Positions 7,967-16,903 of a stretch of 61,125 nucleotides of DNA are shown one piece after another. The stretch's first letter is position 1, and every line of letters starts with the position of its first letter. Origin of the DNA: Kofleriaceae bacterium. Its GTDB lineage: Bacteria > Myxococcota_A > Polyangia > Haliangiales > Haliangiaceae. The position numbers and the translations under genes are program-made. The notes under the pieces are model-generated. The model was not told the DNA's origin and searched no databases. It saw nothing but the letters and a program-made list of their open reading frames with translations. The stretch lies in contig JANTGM010000026.1 in assembly GCA_024762925.1 (NCBI GenBank), positions 1 through 61,125 of the forward strand, given 5' to 3'.

Positions 7967-8898
7967 GCGACAATTCCCGGGTTGGTCACTTCGCCCATCG
8001 TAAGGGTCATCTTCTCTTTGGCGACGCAAACAACCACGTTTGCCTCTTTGCCGAGAAGCCCGAACTTCTCCGCGATGCGATCCATCATGTCGTCATCGTG
8101 GGCTGGAGCGTGGTGATACAGCACAAGTTGACGAACGCCGGCTTCTTGGCAAATCTGAAGCGCATGCTCTGGCGTTGAGTGTCCCCAATGCGGAAACTGC
8201 TCGTATTCCTCACTAGTGAAGTGGGTATCGTAGATGACAGTGTCCACTTCTCGCAGTGACTCGACGAGGTTTGCGCGCATGGTTTTCAGAATTTCTCTGT
8301 CTTCATCGCTTGGTTCTTCGATACCAGCTGTGAAGTGTTGCTTGTGCAGCATGCGATCAAAGGGCGCAGTATCACTAACATAAGCCATGCTGCTGCCGTC
8401 GGCATCAACGCGATACCCCACGGCTCCAAACGGATGGTTGAGTCCAATAGGAAGTACGGTGAACTCATCAATTTCAAACGCACTACCAGGCACCACTTCG
8501 TGAAACTCAAAGTCCGCAGGAACGGCATCCAGGTCAACGGGAAAGAACTCATGGCGCGTGATGCCACCAATAACCTGCCGCAGTTCTTTGGCGGCAGCTC
8601 TTGGTGCGTGCACAACGATCTTGGTGTCGCCGATGTAGGCAGGTTCAAAAAAGGGCAGTCCTTGAATGTGGTCCCAGTGCACATGGGAGAGGATCAAGTT
8701 GTAGGTTGCTCCATCGGGTTTGCGAAACTCTTGTGCGAGTTTCTTCCCAAGCCCGCGCAATCCGGTACCAGCATCGATCACCAAGCATTTGCCGCGATCA
8801 GAACGCAACTCTACGCACGAAGTGTGGCCGCCATAGCGCACAGTCGCGGCACCAGGAACTGGATAGCTCCCGCGTACGCCCCAAAAGGTCAAATACAT
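7963..8898 (-). CDS. MBL-fold metallo-hydrolase (copy 1)
   Basis: This is a 311-aa MBL-fold enzyme starting MYLTFWGVRGS. Its zinc motif HVHWDHIQGLPFF is intact (HxHxDH), followed by a conserved Asp in VSDTAPFD and a C-terminal LVLYHHAPAHDDD stretch. It is the first gene of a minus-strand unit with its paralogue (4-bp ATGA overlap) and the SpoU methyltransferase. It differs from the paralogue by an insertion in the middle third (residues ~185-215). Substrate unknown. The relatives are soluble cytoplasmic hydrolases. Confidence 0.9.
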   Translation of the reverse strand: MYLTFWGVRGSYPVPGAATVRYGGHTSCVELRSDRGKCLVIDAGTGLRGLGKKLAQEFRKPDGATYNLILSHVHWDHIQGLPFFEPAYIGDTKIVVHAPRAAAKELRQVIGGITRHEFFPVDLDAVPADFEFHEVVPGSAFEIDEFTVLPIGLNHPFGAVGYRVDADGSSMAYVSDTAPFDRMLHKQHFTAGIEEPSDEDREILKTMRANLVESLREVDTVIYDTHFTSEEYEQFPHWGHSTPEHALQICQEAGVRQLVLYHHAPAHDDDMMDRIAEKFGLLGKEANVVVCVAKEKMTLTMGEVTNPGIVA

Positions 8899-8977
8899 TC
8901 TTTCGTGATCCTAGCTGATTCGCTTGGCAGTCATAAGTTTACATCCGAGAAAAACGCCCACAGAGGTGCTTCCTGCG

Positions 8978-10057
8978 ATGAGGCGCATTTTGCTAGCGTC
9001 TAGGAGCATGAGCAGCAGCAAACCACCCAAGATCCTCATCGTTGGTGCTGGCGGCATTGGAGGAACCGTGTGTGGCTACCTGTCCGAAGTCGGTGCCGAT
9101 GTAGTTGCTTCAACGACCAATGAGAGCATCTATCAGGCGGTCTCTCGAAACGGATTTGGCCTCGCAGGTGATGGCAATCCACGCCATGTGCATGGGCGGA
9201 TTTGCCTTGGCACTCCGAAAGAGGAGTCGTTTGACTACATCTTGCTCGCCACGCAGCCGCCACAAGTTGAAGCTGCGGCGAAGGAAATGGCGCCACTACT
9301 CGCCGAAGACGGCCGCATGGTGGTGTTTCAAAACGGGCTTTGCGAAGAACGCATCGCTCCGATTTGCGGATCTGAGCGCGTCATCGGCGGAATTATTGCT
9401 TGGGGCGCTTCGATGACTTCACCGGGCAACTACGACCGCACATCATCGGGCGGATTTCAGGTCGGAACTCTTAGCGGTCTGCAAGACGAAAAGCTCCGCG
9501 AGCTGCGAGGTCTTCTCGAGACCATCGGGCCAGTTACGCAAACCGGAAATCTTCTGGGTGCACGGTGGAGCAAACTTGCGCTTAACTGCTGCATCTCTTC
9601 GCTCGGAACGCTTGGTGGCGACAGACTCGGAGCTCTTGCCAAAGTGCGGCGCTACCGACGTCTTGGACTTGAGATTTTTGCTGAGACAGTCGCTGTTGCA
9701 AAGGCGGAAAACGTGCGATTAGAAAAAGTCTCAGGGACACTGGATCTCAATTGGATCGCAATCACCGATAAGGAGCGCGCCAGTTCAGGTTCTCCAAATC
9801 TCGCGGCCAAACACGCCATGCTTCTCGCTGTTGGGATGCGCTATCGCAGGCTTCGGTCGTCGATGCTCTCTGCGCTCGAGCGCGGTCGCCCACCCGCCAT
9901 TGACTTCTTGAACGGTGAAGTCGCCGCACGAGGCATGGCGCATGGCATTGCAACACCCGTCAACACGCTCATCACCGAGACCGTTCACGCCATTGCTCGA
10001 GGCGAGAAACGCTCGAGTCGTGAGACCCTCGACGCAGTCTTCGCTGCAACACGCTAA
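8978..10057 (+). CDS. 2-dehydropantoate 2-reductase family (PanE/ApbA)
   Basis: This is a ~359-aa member of the ketopantoate reductase family. The N-terminus has the Rossmann motif ILIVGAGGIGGTV (GxGxxG). The family's central Asn/Lys region appears as ARWSKLALNC, and the C-terminal helical domain includes the PPAIDFLNGEV segment with a catalytic-type Glu. The classic enzyme reduces 2-dehydropantoate with NADPH in pantothenate synthesis. Paralogues with other substrates are common, so the substrate is not certain. Two starts are possible. ATG 8978 has GAGGTG 9 nt upstream and is preferred; ATG 9008 would begin just before the Rossmann strand. The gene is divergent from the MBL operon with 79 bp between. 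Confidence 0.8.
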   Translation: MRRILLASRSMSSSKPPKILIVGAGGIGGTVCGYLSEVGADVVASTTNESIYQAVSRNGFGLAGDGNPRHVHGRICLGTPKEESFDYILLATQPPQVEAAAKEMAPLLAEDGRMVVFQNGLCEERIAPICGSERVIGGIIAWGASMTSPGNYDRTSSGGFQVGTLSGLQDEKLRELRGLLETIGPVTQTGNLLGARWSKLALNCCISSLGTLGGDRLGALAKVRRYRRLGLEIFAETVAVAKAENVRLEKVSGTLDLNWIAITDKERASSGSPNLAAKHAMLLAVGMRYRRLRSSMLSALERGRPPAIDFLNGEVAARGMAHGIATPVNTLITETVHAIARGEKRSSRETLDAVFAATR

Positions 10058-10261
10058 CGATGCAGGAACAACGCTGACAGCAGTGTCCGGATCTGGGCGC
10101 GTTTTCGTTGGTTCTCGCGTGCGCTTGGGCACGGCGAATGGCATTGCGCATGGCAACGGCCCAGATTCGACACATTGCCTTGCTACAACACCACCGCTTG
10201 CATGAAGATCGAAGAGTCCGTTTCGTCTATCCGTTACTAAGAACGTTTGGAGCTTAAGACT

Positions 10262-10936
10262 ATGCAACGATACCTACTTGCCCTCATCGCCCTTGCCGCC
10301 ACCGCCTGCAACGTCAGCACCGATGGTGCCAATGGCAATATCACGTTTACCCCGACAGACTGTGGACGCTTTGGCTGTGACTTCGACGATTCTATTGGCG
10401 TTGGTGGAGTGATCAATGTGCAAATCGCAGGGGTTGATGGTGTGAGCACGGCGGGCGCCGATCTCATTAGCGACGATCCTGACCTTCTTAGCGTGACGCC
10501 CATTGCCGATCAGGGGCAACCGACATGGGAGCTGAAATCACTGGCGGCCGGTGTCGCAAGACTCACGGTGCTAGACTCACAAGGTGCCGACCTCGACTTT
10601 CTTGAAGTCCCGATGCAAGAGCTAACAGGCTTGATCGGTAGCAACGTTCTCGGCAATGCAGTTGGACCTGCAGATGACCCTTCCTTTGACGAGGTCTGGA
10701 CCGTGAATGCCGATGAAGCGGTTTCCTTTCAGGTCACCCCAGTCATCGGAATCGACGTTCCAACAATGGGCAGATATGTCTACACAGCAACCGTCGACGT
10801 CGGGCTCGAAGCGGGGCTCATCGAAACTGACTTGAGTGAGGGCTACCTCTACTTCGAAGTCCCAGCTGGCGAGTACACCGCATCGTTTGAAGATGACTTC
10901 GGCCACTTCATCGACATGCTGATCATTGCCGAATAA
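10262..10936 (+). CDS. hypothetical lipoprotein
   Basis: This is a 224-aa predicted lipoprotein with a signal peptide ending LAATAC (Cys16). The mature protein begins with a short beta domain containing CGRFGCDFD. The middle part has an immunoglobulin-like or BIG2-like look (GADLISDDPDLLSVTP, LAAGVARLTVLDSQG), consistent with a bacterial Ig-like domain, but I would not assign it firmly. GGAG 9 nt upstream supports ATG 10262. The gene converges with the 244-aa gene at 10961. Confidence 0.7.
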   Translation: MQRYLLALIALAATACNVSTDGANGNITFTPTDCGRFGCDFDDSIGVGGVINVQIAGVDGVSTAGADLISDDPDLLSVTPIADQGQPTWELKSLAAGVARLTVLDSQGADLDFLEVPMQELTGLIGSNVLGNAVGPADDPSFDEVWTVNADEAVSFQVTPVIGIDVPTMGRYVYTATVDVGLEAGLIETDLSEGYLYFEVPAGEYTASFEDDFGHFIDMLIIAE

Positions 10937-10960
10937 ACACTTCGCGATCACAATCCATAT

Positions 10961-11695
10961 TCATCGACCACGCACTAGCGCTTGCAAGCGACGAGTGAGT
11001 TCCACTCGGTCGGCGTCTCCTATCCACGGAAGAAATACGCCGGCGACATGCTCACCATCGGGATGGCAGAAGCTAATGCGATCACCGCTCGCGATCACCT
11101 CCATGCCTTTCGCCATGGGAATAACTCGGTCGCGCTGGCGCCCGGGAAGCGCGAGAGAGCCATCATCGCGAAGCTCGATAATGCGCCGCGGTTTTTCGCG
11201 AAAGACCTTGCGCGCATACACGATGAACTTACTTGGATAGCGGAGGGCAAACACTCTGTGCTGCCCGTTGCCAAACTCAAAAGCCCGCGCTCCAGCACCA
11301 TAGTCGATGAGGGCGTCTTGAAGCTTGGTCGCGAGCCGCTCCAGATCCCGCCATGCTTTGACCACATCCTCGTCCATTCCCGGCAGTGGCGGCAACCCAA
11401 GCATTCGCTGAACGATGCCGGGTTTGCGCTCTAGCCACAGACTCACCTCATTGGTCGGCCAGGCGCGAGCCACATAGAGACTAGCTTCTCCCAAGCGAAT
11501 CGAGCGTTTTTTGGCCTTTCGCTTGCCCTGGGTTGCAACCACGAGATGGTCATCGGCAATCGTCCAAACCTGAGGTCCGACCATAAGCCGTGTGCTTTTG
11601 GGCCCTAGGACCAGCTTGACTGGGCCCACTCCGGTCTCAGCATCATGCTCGCTCTGCGAGACGGCCTTGCGATACGGAGACACACTCTCAAGCAT
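10961..11695 (-). CDS. hypothetical protein
   Basis: This is a 244-aa soluble-looking protein with no signal peptide and no membrane helix. It is rich in Arg/Leu and alternates beta-like stretches ([27 protein letters not shown]) with a central amphipathic helix (residues ~105-135). I do not recognise a family. It is transcribed divergently from ettA, and the 76-bp gap must contain both promoters. Codon usage resembles the neighbours. Confidence 0.6.
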   Translation of the reverse strand: MLESVSPYRKAVSQSEHDAETGVGPVKLVLGPKSTRLMVGPQVWTIADDHLVVATQGKRKAKKRSIRLGEASLYVARAWPTNEVSLWLERKPGIVQRMLGLPPLPGMDEDVVKAWRDLERLATKLQDALIDYGAGARAFEFGNGQHRVFALRYPSKFIVYARKVFREKPRRIIELRDDGSLALPGRQRDRVIPMAKGMEVIASGDRISFCHPDGEHVAGVFLPWIGDADRVELTRRLQALVRGR

Positions 11696-11771
11696 AGTCG
11701 CTTTTTCCCTTGGGTGCTATCGCGCACCCTGGCGTTGGCCGGAGCGGACCCCTGCTGTAAGGTCCGCAGCT

Positions 11772-13445
11772 ATGGCACAGCAATTCGTCTTCACCATGAA
11801 AGAGCTCGGCAAGACCGTGCCTCCAAAGCGTCAAATCCTCAAAGACATTTGGCTCTCGTTTTATCCTGGCGCCAAAATCGGCGTGCTTGGAAACAATGGC
11901 GCAGGCAAGTCAACGCTGCTTCGCATCATGGCCGGTGTCGATAAGGAGTTCACTGGCGAAGCGTTTCCGATGGAGGGCCTCAAGATCGGCTTTCTACAAC
12001 AGGAACCGGGCCTCGATGAGAGCAAAGATGTCTTGGGCAATGTTGAAGACGGCGTAAAGGATAAGCGTGCGCTTCTGCAAGAGTTTGAAGACCTCAGCAT
12101 GAAGATGGCCGAGCCCATGAGCGACGATGAGATGAACAAACTCATGGAGGAGCACGGCAAAGTGCAGGACGCGATTGATGCCGGTAATCTTTGGGACCTC
12201 GACCGCGAAGTTGAACTAGCGATGGACTCGCTTCGTTGTCCACCAGGCGACGCGAAGATTGAGAATCTTTCTGGTGGCGAGAAACGTCGTGTCGCGCTTT
12301 GCCGCCTCTTGCTTGAGAGGCCCGACATGATTCTTCTCGACGAACCAACCAACCACCTGGACGCTGAGTCGGTGCAATGGATCGAGCACTTCCTTGCCGA
12401 GTTCACGGGCACCGTCGTCGCTGTCACGCACGATCGCTATTTCTTGGACAACGTGGCGGGTTGGATTCTCGAACTTGATCGCGGAGCAGGAATTCCCTTT
12501 GAGGGCAACTACTCAGGTTGGCTTGAGGCGAAGGAGAAGCGCCTTGCATCGGAGGAGAAGGTGAAATCGGCGCGTGCCCGAGCTATGGAACGCGAGCTTG
12601 AATGGGTGCGACTCTCTCCTAAAGCACGACACGCAAAGAACAAGGCGCGACTCAATCGCTACGAAGAAATGGTCGCTGAGTCTGACAAAGAGAGCATTGA
12701 TACTCTCGAGATCGTCGTGCCGCCCGGCCCTCGCCTTGGCAACGAAGTTGTCGAAGCGGTTGGGGTACGGAAGTCCTTTGGGGACAAGCTGCTCATGGAC
12801 GACCTGAGCTTCCGACTGCCTCGCGGCGGCATCGTTGGCATCATTGGAGCCAATGGCGCAGGCAAGACAACACTCTTTAAGATGATCATGGGCCTAGAGC
12901 AGCCCGATGAAGGCGAACTCAAGATTGGCGAGACCGTGAAACTCGCGTATGTTGACCAAAGCCGAGATGCTCTGGATGACGAAAAGTCGATCTACGAAGA
13001 GATCAGTGAAGGCTCCGAGTTTGTCGAGCTCGGATCGCGAACGATGAACGCACGAGCCTACTGCTCAACATTCAACTTCAAAGGCTCCGACCAACAGAAG
13101 AAGCTGGGCACTCTCTCAGGCGGTGAACGCAACCGAGTGCACCTTGCCAAGCTCATCAAGAGTGCTGGCAATCTGTTGCTTCTCGACGAACCGACAAACG
13201 ACTTGGACGTGGACACACTTCGAGCGCTTGAGAACGGCCTTCTCAACTTCCCAGGATGTGCCGTTGTCATCAGCCACGATCGCTGGTTCCTCGATCGCAT
13301 TGCCACCCACATTCTCGCCTTCGAGGGCGACTCGAAGACGGTGTGGTTTGAGGGCAACTACCAGGACTACGAAAAGGATCGCCGCAGACGACTTGGCGAC
13401 GAGGCAGACAAGCCCAAGCGCCTAGCCTACAAAGCGCTGACCTAG
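11772..13445 (+). CDS. ettA: EttA, ABC-F translational throttle ATPase
   Basis: This 557-aa protein has two ABC ATPase domains and no membrane segment. Walker A sites are GNNGAGKST and GANGAGKTT. Signature motifs are LSGGEKRRV and LSGGERNRV, and the Walker B strands end [13 protein letters not shown] and [13 protein letters not shown]. Length, the arm insertion in domain 1 and the linker between domains fit EttA of the ABC-F family. EttA binds the ribosomal E site and gates entry into the elongation cycle according to the ATP/ADP ratio. The start at 11772 gives the usual [14 protein letters not shown] opening. An open frame further upstream is non-coding extension. Confidence 0.96.
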   Translation: MAQQFVFTMKELGKTVPPKRQILKDIWLSFYPGAKIGVLGNNGAGKSTLLRIMAGVDKEFTGEAFPMEGLKIGFLQQEPGLDESKDVLGNVEDGVKDKRALLQEFEDLSMKMAEPMSDDEMNKLMEEHGKVQDAIDAGNLWDLDREVELAMDSLRCPPGDAKIENLSGGEKRRVALCRLLLERPDMILLDEPTNHLDAESVQWIEHFLAEFTGTVVAVTHDRYFLDNVAGWILELDRGAGIPFEGNYSGWLEAKEKRLASEEKVKSARARAMERELEWVRLSPKARHAKNKARLNRYEEMVAESDKESIDTLEIVVPPGPRLGNEVVEAVGVRKSFGDKLLMDDLSFRLPRGGIVGIIGANGAGKTTLFKMIMGLEQPDEGELKIGETVKLAYVDQSRDALDDEKSIYEEISEGSEFVELGSRTMNARAYCSTFNFKGSDQQKKLGTLSGGERNRVHLAKLIKSAGNLLLLDEPTNDLDVDTLRALENGLLNFPGCAVVISHDRWFLDRIATHILAFEGDSKTVWFEGNYQDYEKDRRRRLGDEADKPKRLAYKALT

Positions 13446-13470
13446 CTCTGGCTTCCGAGAGTGGCCGCTG

Positions 13471-13902
13471 CTACTCGGCAAAGATGCAGCTGATGTAGTC
13501 GGCACACTCGGGGCTTTGAAACGCGAGACATGGGTCATCGCCAACTTCGAGCATGCACAGCTCAACTTGCGCGACAGTGAGATCACACACCGGAAGATCA
13601 GCATAGTCCGCCGTGCACTCAGCTACGGTCCCGGTGTCCACAGAGAGGCCGTCACCGCACTCTGTTTCGATGTTCTCACCGCCTTGAATGTCGATGATTG
13701 CCCAAGAGCAAAACGTCATGACTTGTGCTGGTGTGAGATCGCTTAGCTGTGTGGCTCCAGGTACGCCAGAGCCATTGCCACCACCACCGCCACCGCCACC
13801 GCCATTGCCACCGCCACCGCCAGAACCGTCACCACCACCACCGGTGCATGCGGGAAAAGAAAGAAGTGCGAGGGTAGCGAGAAGAATCGTCGATTTGATC
13901 AT
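13471..13902 (-). CDS. small Cys-rich lipoprotein with poly-Gly linker
   Basis: This 143-aa lipoprotein has its lipobox at SFPAC (Cys19), directly followed by an almost pure Gly tract with a few Asp/Ser/Asn (residues ~20-45). The C-terminal domain has seven cysteines, presumably disulphide-bonded (FCSW, ETECGDG, AECTADY, PVCDL, LCMLE, PCLAF, ECADYISCIF). No family is recognised. The Gly tract is encoded by repeated GGT/GGC codons (about 13770-13850) and may be length-variable. The gene lies 101 bp downstream of glgP on the same strand but reads as a separate surface protein. Confidence 0.7.
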   Translation of the reverse strand: MIKSTILLATLALLSFPACTGGGGDGSGGGGGNGGGGGGGGGNGSGVPGATQLSDLTPAQVMTFCSWAIIDIQGGENIETECGDGLSVDTGTVAECTADYADLPVCDLTVAQVELCMLEVGDDPCLAFQSPECADYISCIFAE

Positions 13903-14003
13903 AGGTGAGTCATTCAGTTTGAGTTCGAGAGGAAGCTTCGCACACGCAAGCTACGAAAGGCCCGCAGAAATTGCCCCGATGGTTGGGCCGACGTGGAAAC
14001 AGT

Positions 14004-16517
14004 CTAAGCCTGCTGGCGAGGTGCTGGGGCAATGGGATTTGACTTCCAAATATCGCGATTGTACTCGCCAATGGTACGGTCGGTTGAGAAGCGACCGCTC
14101 GATGCGGTGTTGAGAATGCTCATGCGCGTCCAACGTTCTTGATCTCGATACGCCTCGGCAACGCGCTCTTGCGCATCCACATAGCTGCGGAAATCCGCTG
14201 CCGTCATCCACATATCGCCGGGGTTGCGAATTGTGCTCACAATCCAATCAAAGATGCCTGCCTCAAACTGGCTGAAGTGACCGCACTCAAGCATCTCCAT
14301 CACTCTTGCGAAATCGGGGTCGGCGGCAATGATGCCATTGGGATCGTAATTGCAAGCACGTACTTTCACTTCATCCGCGGTGAGCCCAAAGAGAAAGAAG
14401 TTCTCATCACCGACTTCCTCGCGAATCTCGATATTCGCGCCGTCGAGTGTTCCGATCGTGATCGCACCATTCATCATGAACTTCATGTTCCCGGTGCCGG
14501 ATGCTTCTTTCCCTGCCGTTGAGATTTGTTCTGAGAGGTCAGTTCCCGGACAAATGATCTCCATTGCCGAGACTCGGTAGTTCGGCAGGAACGCCACCTT
14601 GAGAAGATCCCCAACATCAGGATCATTGTTCACGACGTAGGCGACGTTGTTGATGAGCTTGATGATGCGTTTTGCCATCGCGTAGCCCGGGGCTGCTTTG
14701 CCTCCGATTAACACACAGCGCTTGGTCCAGTTTTCGGTGTCACCGGCTTTGATGCGGTTGTAGAGGTGAATGGCGTGAAGGATATTGAGCAGCTGGCGTT
14801 TGTACTCGTGGATGCGTTTCACTTGCACATCAAAGAGCGCATCTGGGTCGAAGGTCACGCCACAGTCCTGCTGAACGAGTTGAGCGAGCCGCACCTTGTT
14901 GTTGCGTTTTACTGCTGCCCAACCTGCGCGAAACTCTGCGTCATCCGCACAGGGTCTTAGCTCGGCTAGTTGTGGCAGGTTGGCAACCCAGCTCGTTCCG
15001 ATCGTCTTGTCGATGCATGCACGGAGTTGGGGATTGCAGTTGGCCAACCAACGCCTAGGAGTCACACCATTTGTCTTGTTGTTGAACTTCTCAGGCCAAA
15101 GCTCGTAGAAGTCGCTAAAGAGCCCCTCTTGCAACAGTTGCGTATGAAGTGCAGCAACGCCATTGACCGAGAAGCTTCCAACTAGAGCCAAATAGGCCAT
15201 GCGAATCTGCCGTTCATGCCCCTCTTCGATGATGGACATGCGCTGGAGCCGCATCGTGTCGGATGGCCAGTGCTGAGCAACCTCCGAGAGGAAGCGCCCA
15301 TTGATTTCGTAAACAATCTCGAGCAGGCGCGGCAAGAGCACCTCAAAGAGCCGCACAGGCCACGTTTCGAGAGCTTCCGGCAATAGCGTGTGGTTCGTAT
15401 ATGCCATGGTCGCAGTGGTGATTGCCCATGCTTCATCCCAGGCCAAGAGCTTGTCGTCCATGAGCTGACGCATGAGTTCTGCCACAGAAACACTTGGATG
15501 CGTGTCGTTGAGTTGAAAGCAATTGTGCTCGGCAAAACCTGAGAAGTCAGAGCCGTGGCGCTCTTCCCAGTCACGCAACACGTCTTTGATGCTCGCGCTT
15601 GCAAGAAAGTACTGCTGGCGCAGGCGCAGCTCTTTGCCGTTCTCGCTTGCATCATTCGGATAGAGCACCATCGTGATGTGCTCGGCAGCATTTTTCTGAG
15701 CTACAGCTTCCGGATAGCTACCCGCGTTAAACTCTCCAAGATCAAACTCTTCAGTGGCTGCGGCCTTCCAAAGGCGAAGAGTGTTGACAGTCTCGTTCTG
15801 AAACCCTGGAATGGGAGTATCATAGGGAACCGCGAGCACATCTTGCGTCTCGACCCAACGCATACGCTGCAGACCGTTTGCATCTTGATAGCTCTCAGAG
15901 CGTCCACCAAACTGCACACGCTGGGTGAATTCCATGCGCTCTAGTTCCCACATGTTGCCATCACGCAGCCAATGGTCGGGCGCCTCAACCTGCGATCCGT
16001 CAGCGATGTACTGACGGAACATGCCGTACTGGTAACGCAGCCCATACCCTGTCACCGGCAACTGCAACGTAGCGCAGCTGTCCAAAAAACACGCGGCGAG
16101 GCGGCCGAGTCCGCCATTGCCAAGCCCAGCATCGGGCTCAACTTCGCACAGCTCCTCAATCCGTAGCCCCAACTCGTAGAGGGCGCGCTCCACCTCGTCG
16201 GTTATTCCTAGATTGAGCATCGCGTTGCTCAGAGCGCGCCCCATCAAGAATTCAAGCGAGAGGTAATGCACTCGCTTACAACCTTGCTGCTCATATGCGA
16301 GTTGGCTCTGATTCCAACGTTCAATCAAACGCTCGCGAAGAATCGATGCCAGCGCTTTGTACAGATCATGTTGAGACTTGCTGTTGTACAGCCCACCAAG
16401 AGTGCTGCTCAGGTGGCGAAGGAAGTCGTTCGTGAGGTCACTGGCCTGCATTCCCAAAGGAGGCAGCTCGGCGATGAGTTTGGAGGAAGGCGATGGCGAG
16501 TTATCTTGCTTGCTCAT
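14004..16517 (-). CDS. glgP: glycogen/alpha-glucan phosphorylase
   Basis: This is an 837-aa glycosyltransferase-family-35 enzyme that releases glucose-1-phosphate from alpha-1,4-glucans in the cytoplasm. Typical motifs are present: the N-terminal HYLSLEFLMGRAL, the NGGLGRLAACFLDS loop, and the pyridoxal-phosphate site EASGTGNMKF (Lys is the PLP ligand) followed by LDGANIEI. Length is normal for the bacterial enzyme. The start at MSKQDNS is the only sensible one. The next upstream gene is the divergent TonB-type receptor, 386 bp away. No other glycogen gene is adjacent. Confidence 0.97.
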   Translation of the reverse strand: MSKQDNSPSPSSKLIAELPPLGMQASDLTNDFLRHLSSTLGGLYNSKSQHDLYKALASILRERLIERWNQSQLAYEQQGCKRVHYLSLEFLMGRALSNAMLNLGITDEVERALYELGLRIEELCEVEPDAGLGNGGLGRLAACFLDSCATLQLPVTGYGLRYQYGMFRQYIADGSQVEAPDHWLRDGNMWELERMEFTQRVQFGGRSESYQDANGLQRMRWVETQDVLAVPYDTPIPGFQNETVNTLRLWKAAATEEFDLGEFNAGSYPEAVAQKNAAEHITMVLYPNDASENGKELRLRQQYFLASASIKDVLRDWEERHGSDFSGFAEHNCFQLNDTHPSVSVAELMRQLMDDKLLAWDEAWAITTATMAYTNHTLLPEALETWPVRLFEVLLPRLLEIVYEINGRFLSEVAQHWPSDTMRLQRMSIIEEGHERQIRMAYLALVGSFSVNGVAALHTQLLQEGLFSDFYELWPEKFNNKTNGVTPRRWLANCNPQLRACIDKTIGTSWVANLPQLAELRPCADDAEFRAGWAAVKRNNKVRLAQLVQQDCGVTFDPDALFDVQVKRIHEYKRQLLNILHAIHLYNRIKAGDTENWTKRCVLIGGKAAPGYAMAKRIIKLINNVAYVVNNDPDVGDLLKVAFLPNYRVSAMEIICPGTDLSEQISTAGKEASGTGNMKFMMNGAITIGTLDGANIEIREEVGDENFFLFGLTADEVKVRACNYDPNGIIAADPDFARVMEMLECGHFSQFEAGIFDWIVSTIRNPGDMWMTAADFRSYVDAQERVAEAYRDQERWTRMSILNTASSGRFSTDRTIGEYNRDIWKSNPIAPAPRQQA

Positions 16518-16903
16518 GATCGTTGAGTCTCTGTAAGGCTAGACGACGCTATCAAGAATGACCGGGCTGCATAAGCCAGCACTTCTCAAAACCTTCGAAA
16601 GATGAAGACACGAGCAAAGGGCGCGAAAACTGATGCTTTTTGCAACGAGTGATGCGCGAACACCGCGAATGAATGCGTTGCGAATCGCAACATCACTTCA
16701 CTCCTAACAGTCTGCTCCCCAATCGTCTCGCAAACCGCGGTCGCGAACACGGTCGCAACGTTGTGAAGAGGCGATAGGCGCTTCCGATTCCCAGTCACGG
16801 GTCCCAATGCTACTCATGATCATGGAGGCGAACCTATGCCTTCAGAACGGCGGCCCGGCGTGCTGCACGGCGGAGCTATGCCCAAACTCAGCGAGACACT
16901 TCG
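16518..16903. other. intergenic region between glgP and the TonB-type receptor
   Basis: This 386-bp divergent intergenic region carries the promoters of both neighbours. I see no ORF with coding character, no clear hairpin and no riboswitch-like element. Confidence 0.4.

Noticed and set aside
16586-16807. 73-aa minus-strand ORF between glgP and the TonB-type receptor
   Set aside because: No start signal or motif; the region is better explained as a divergent promoter region.
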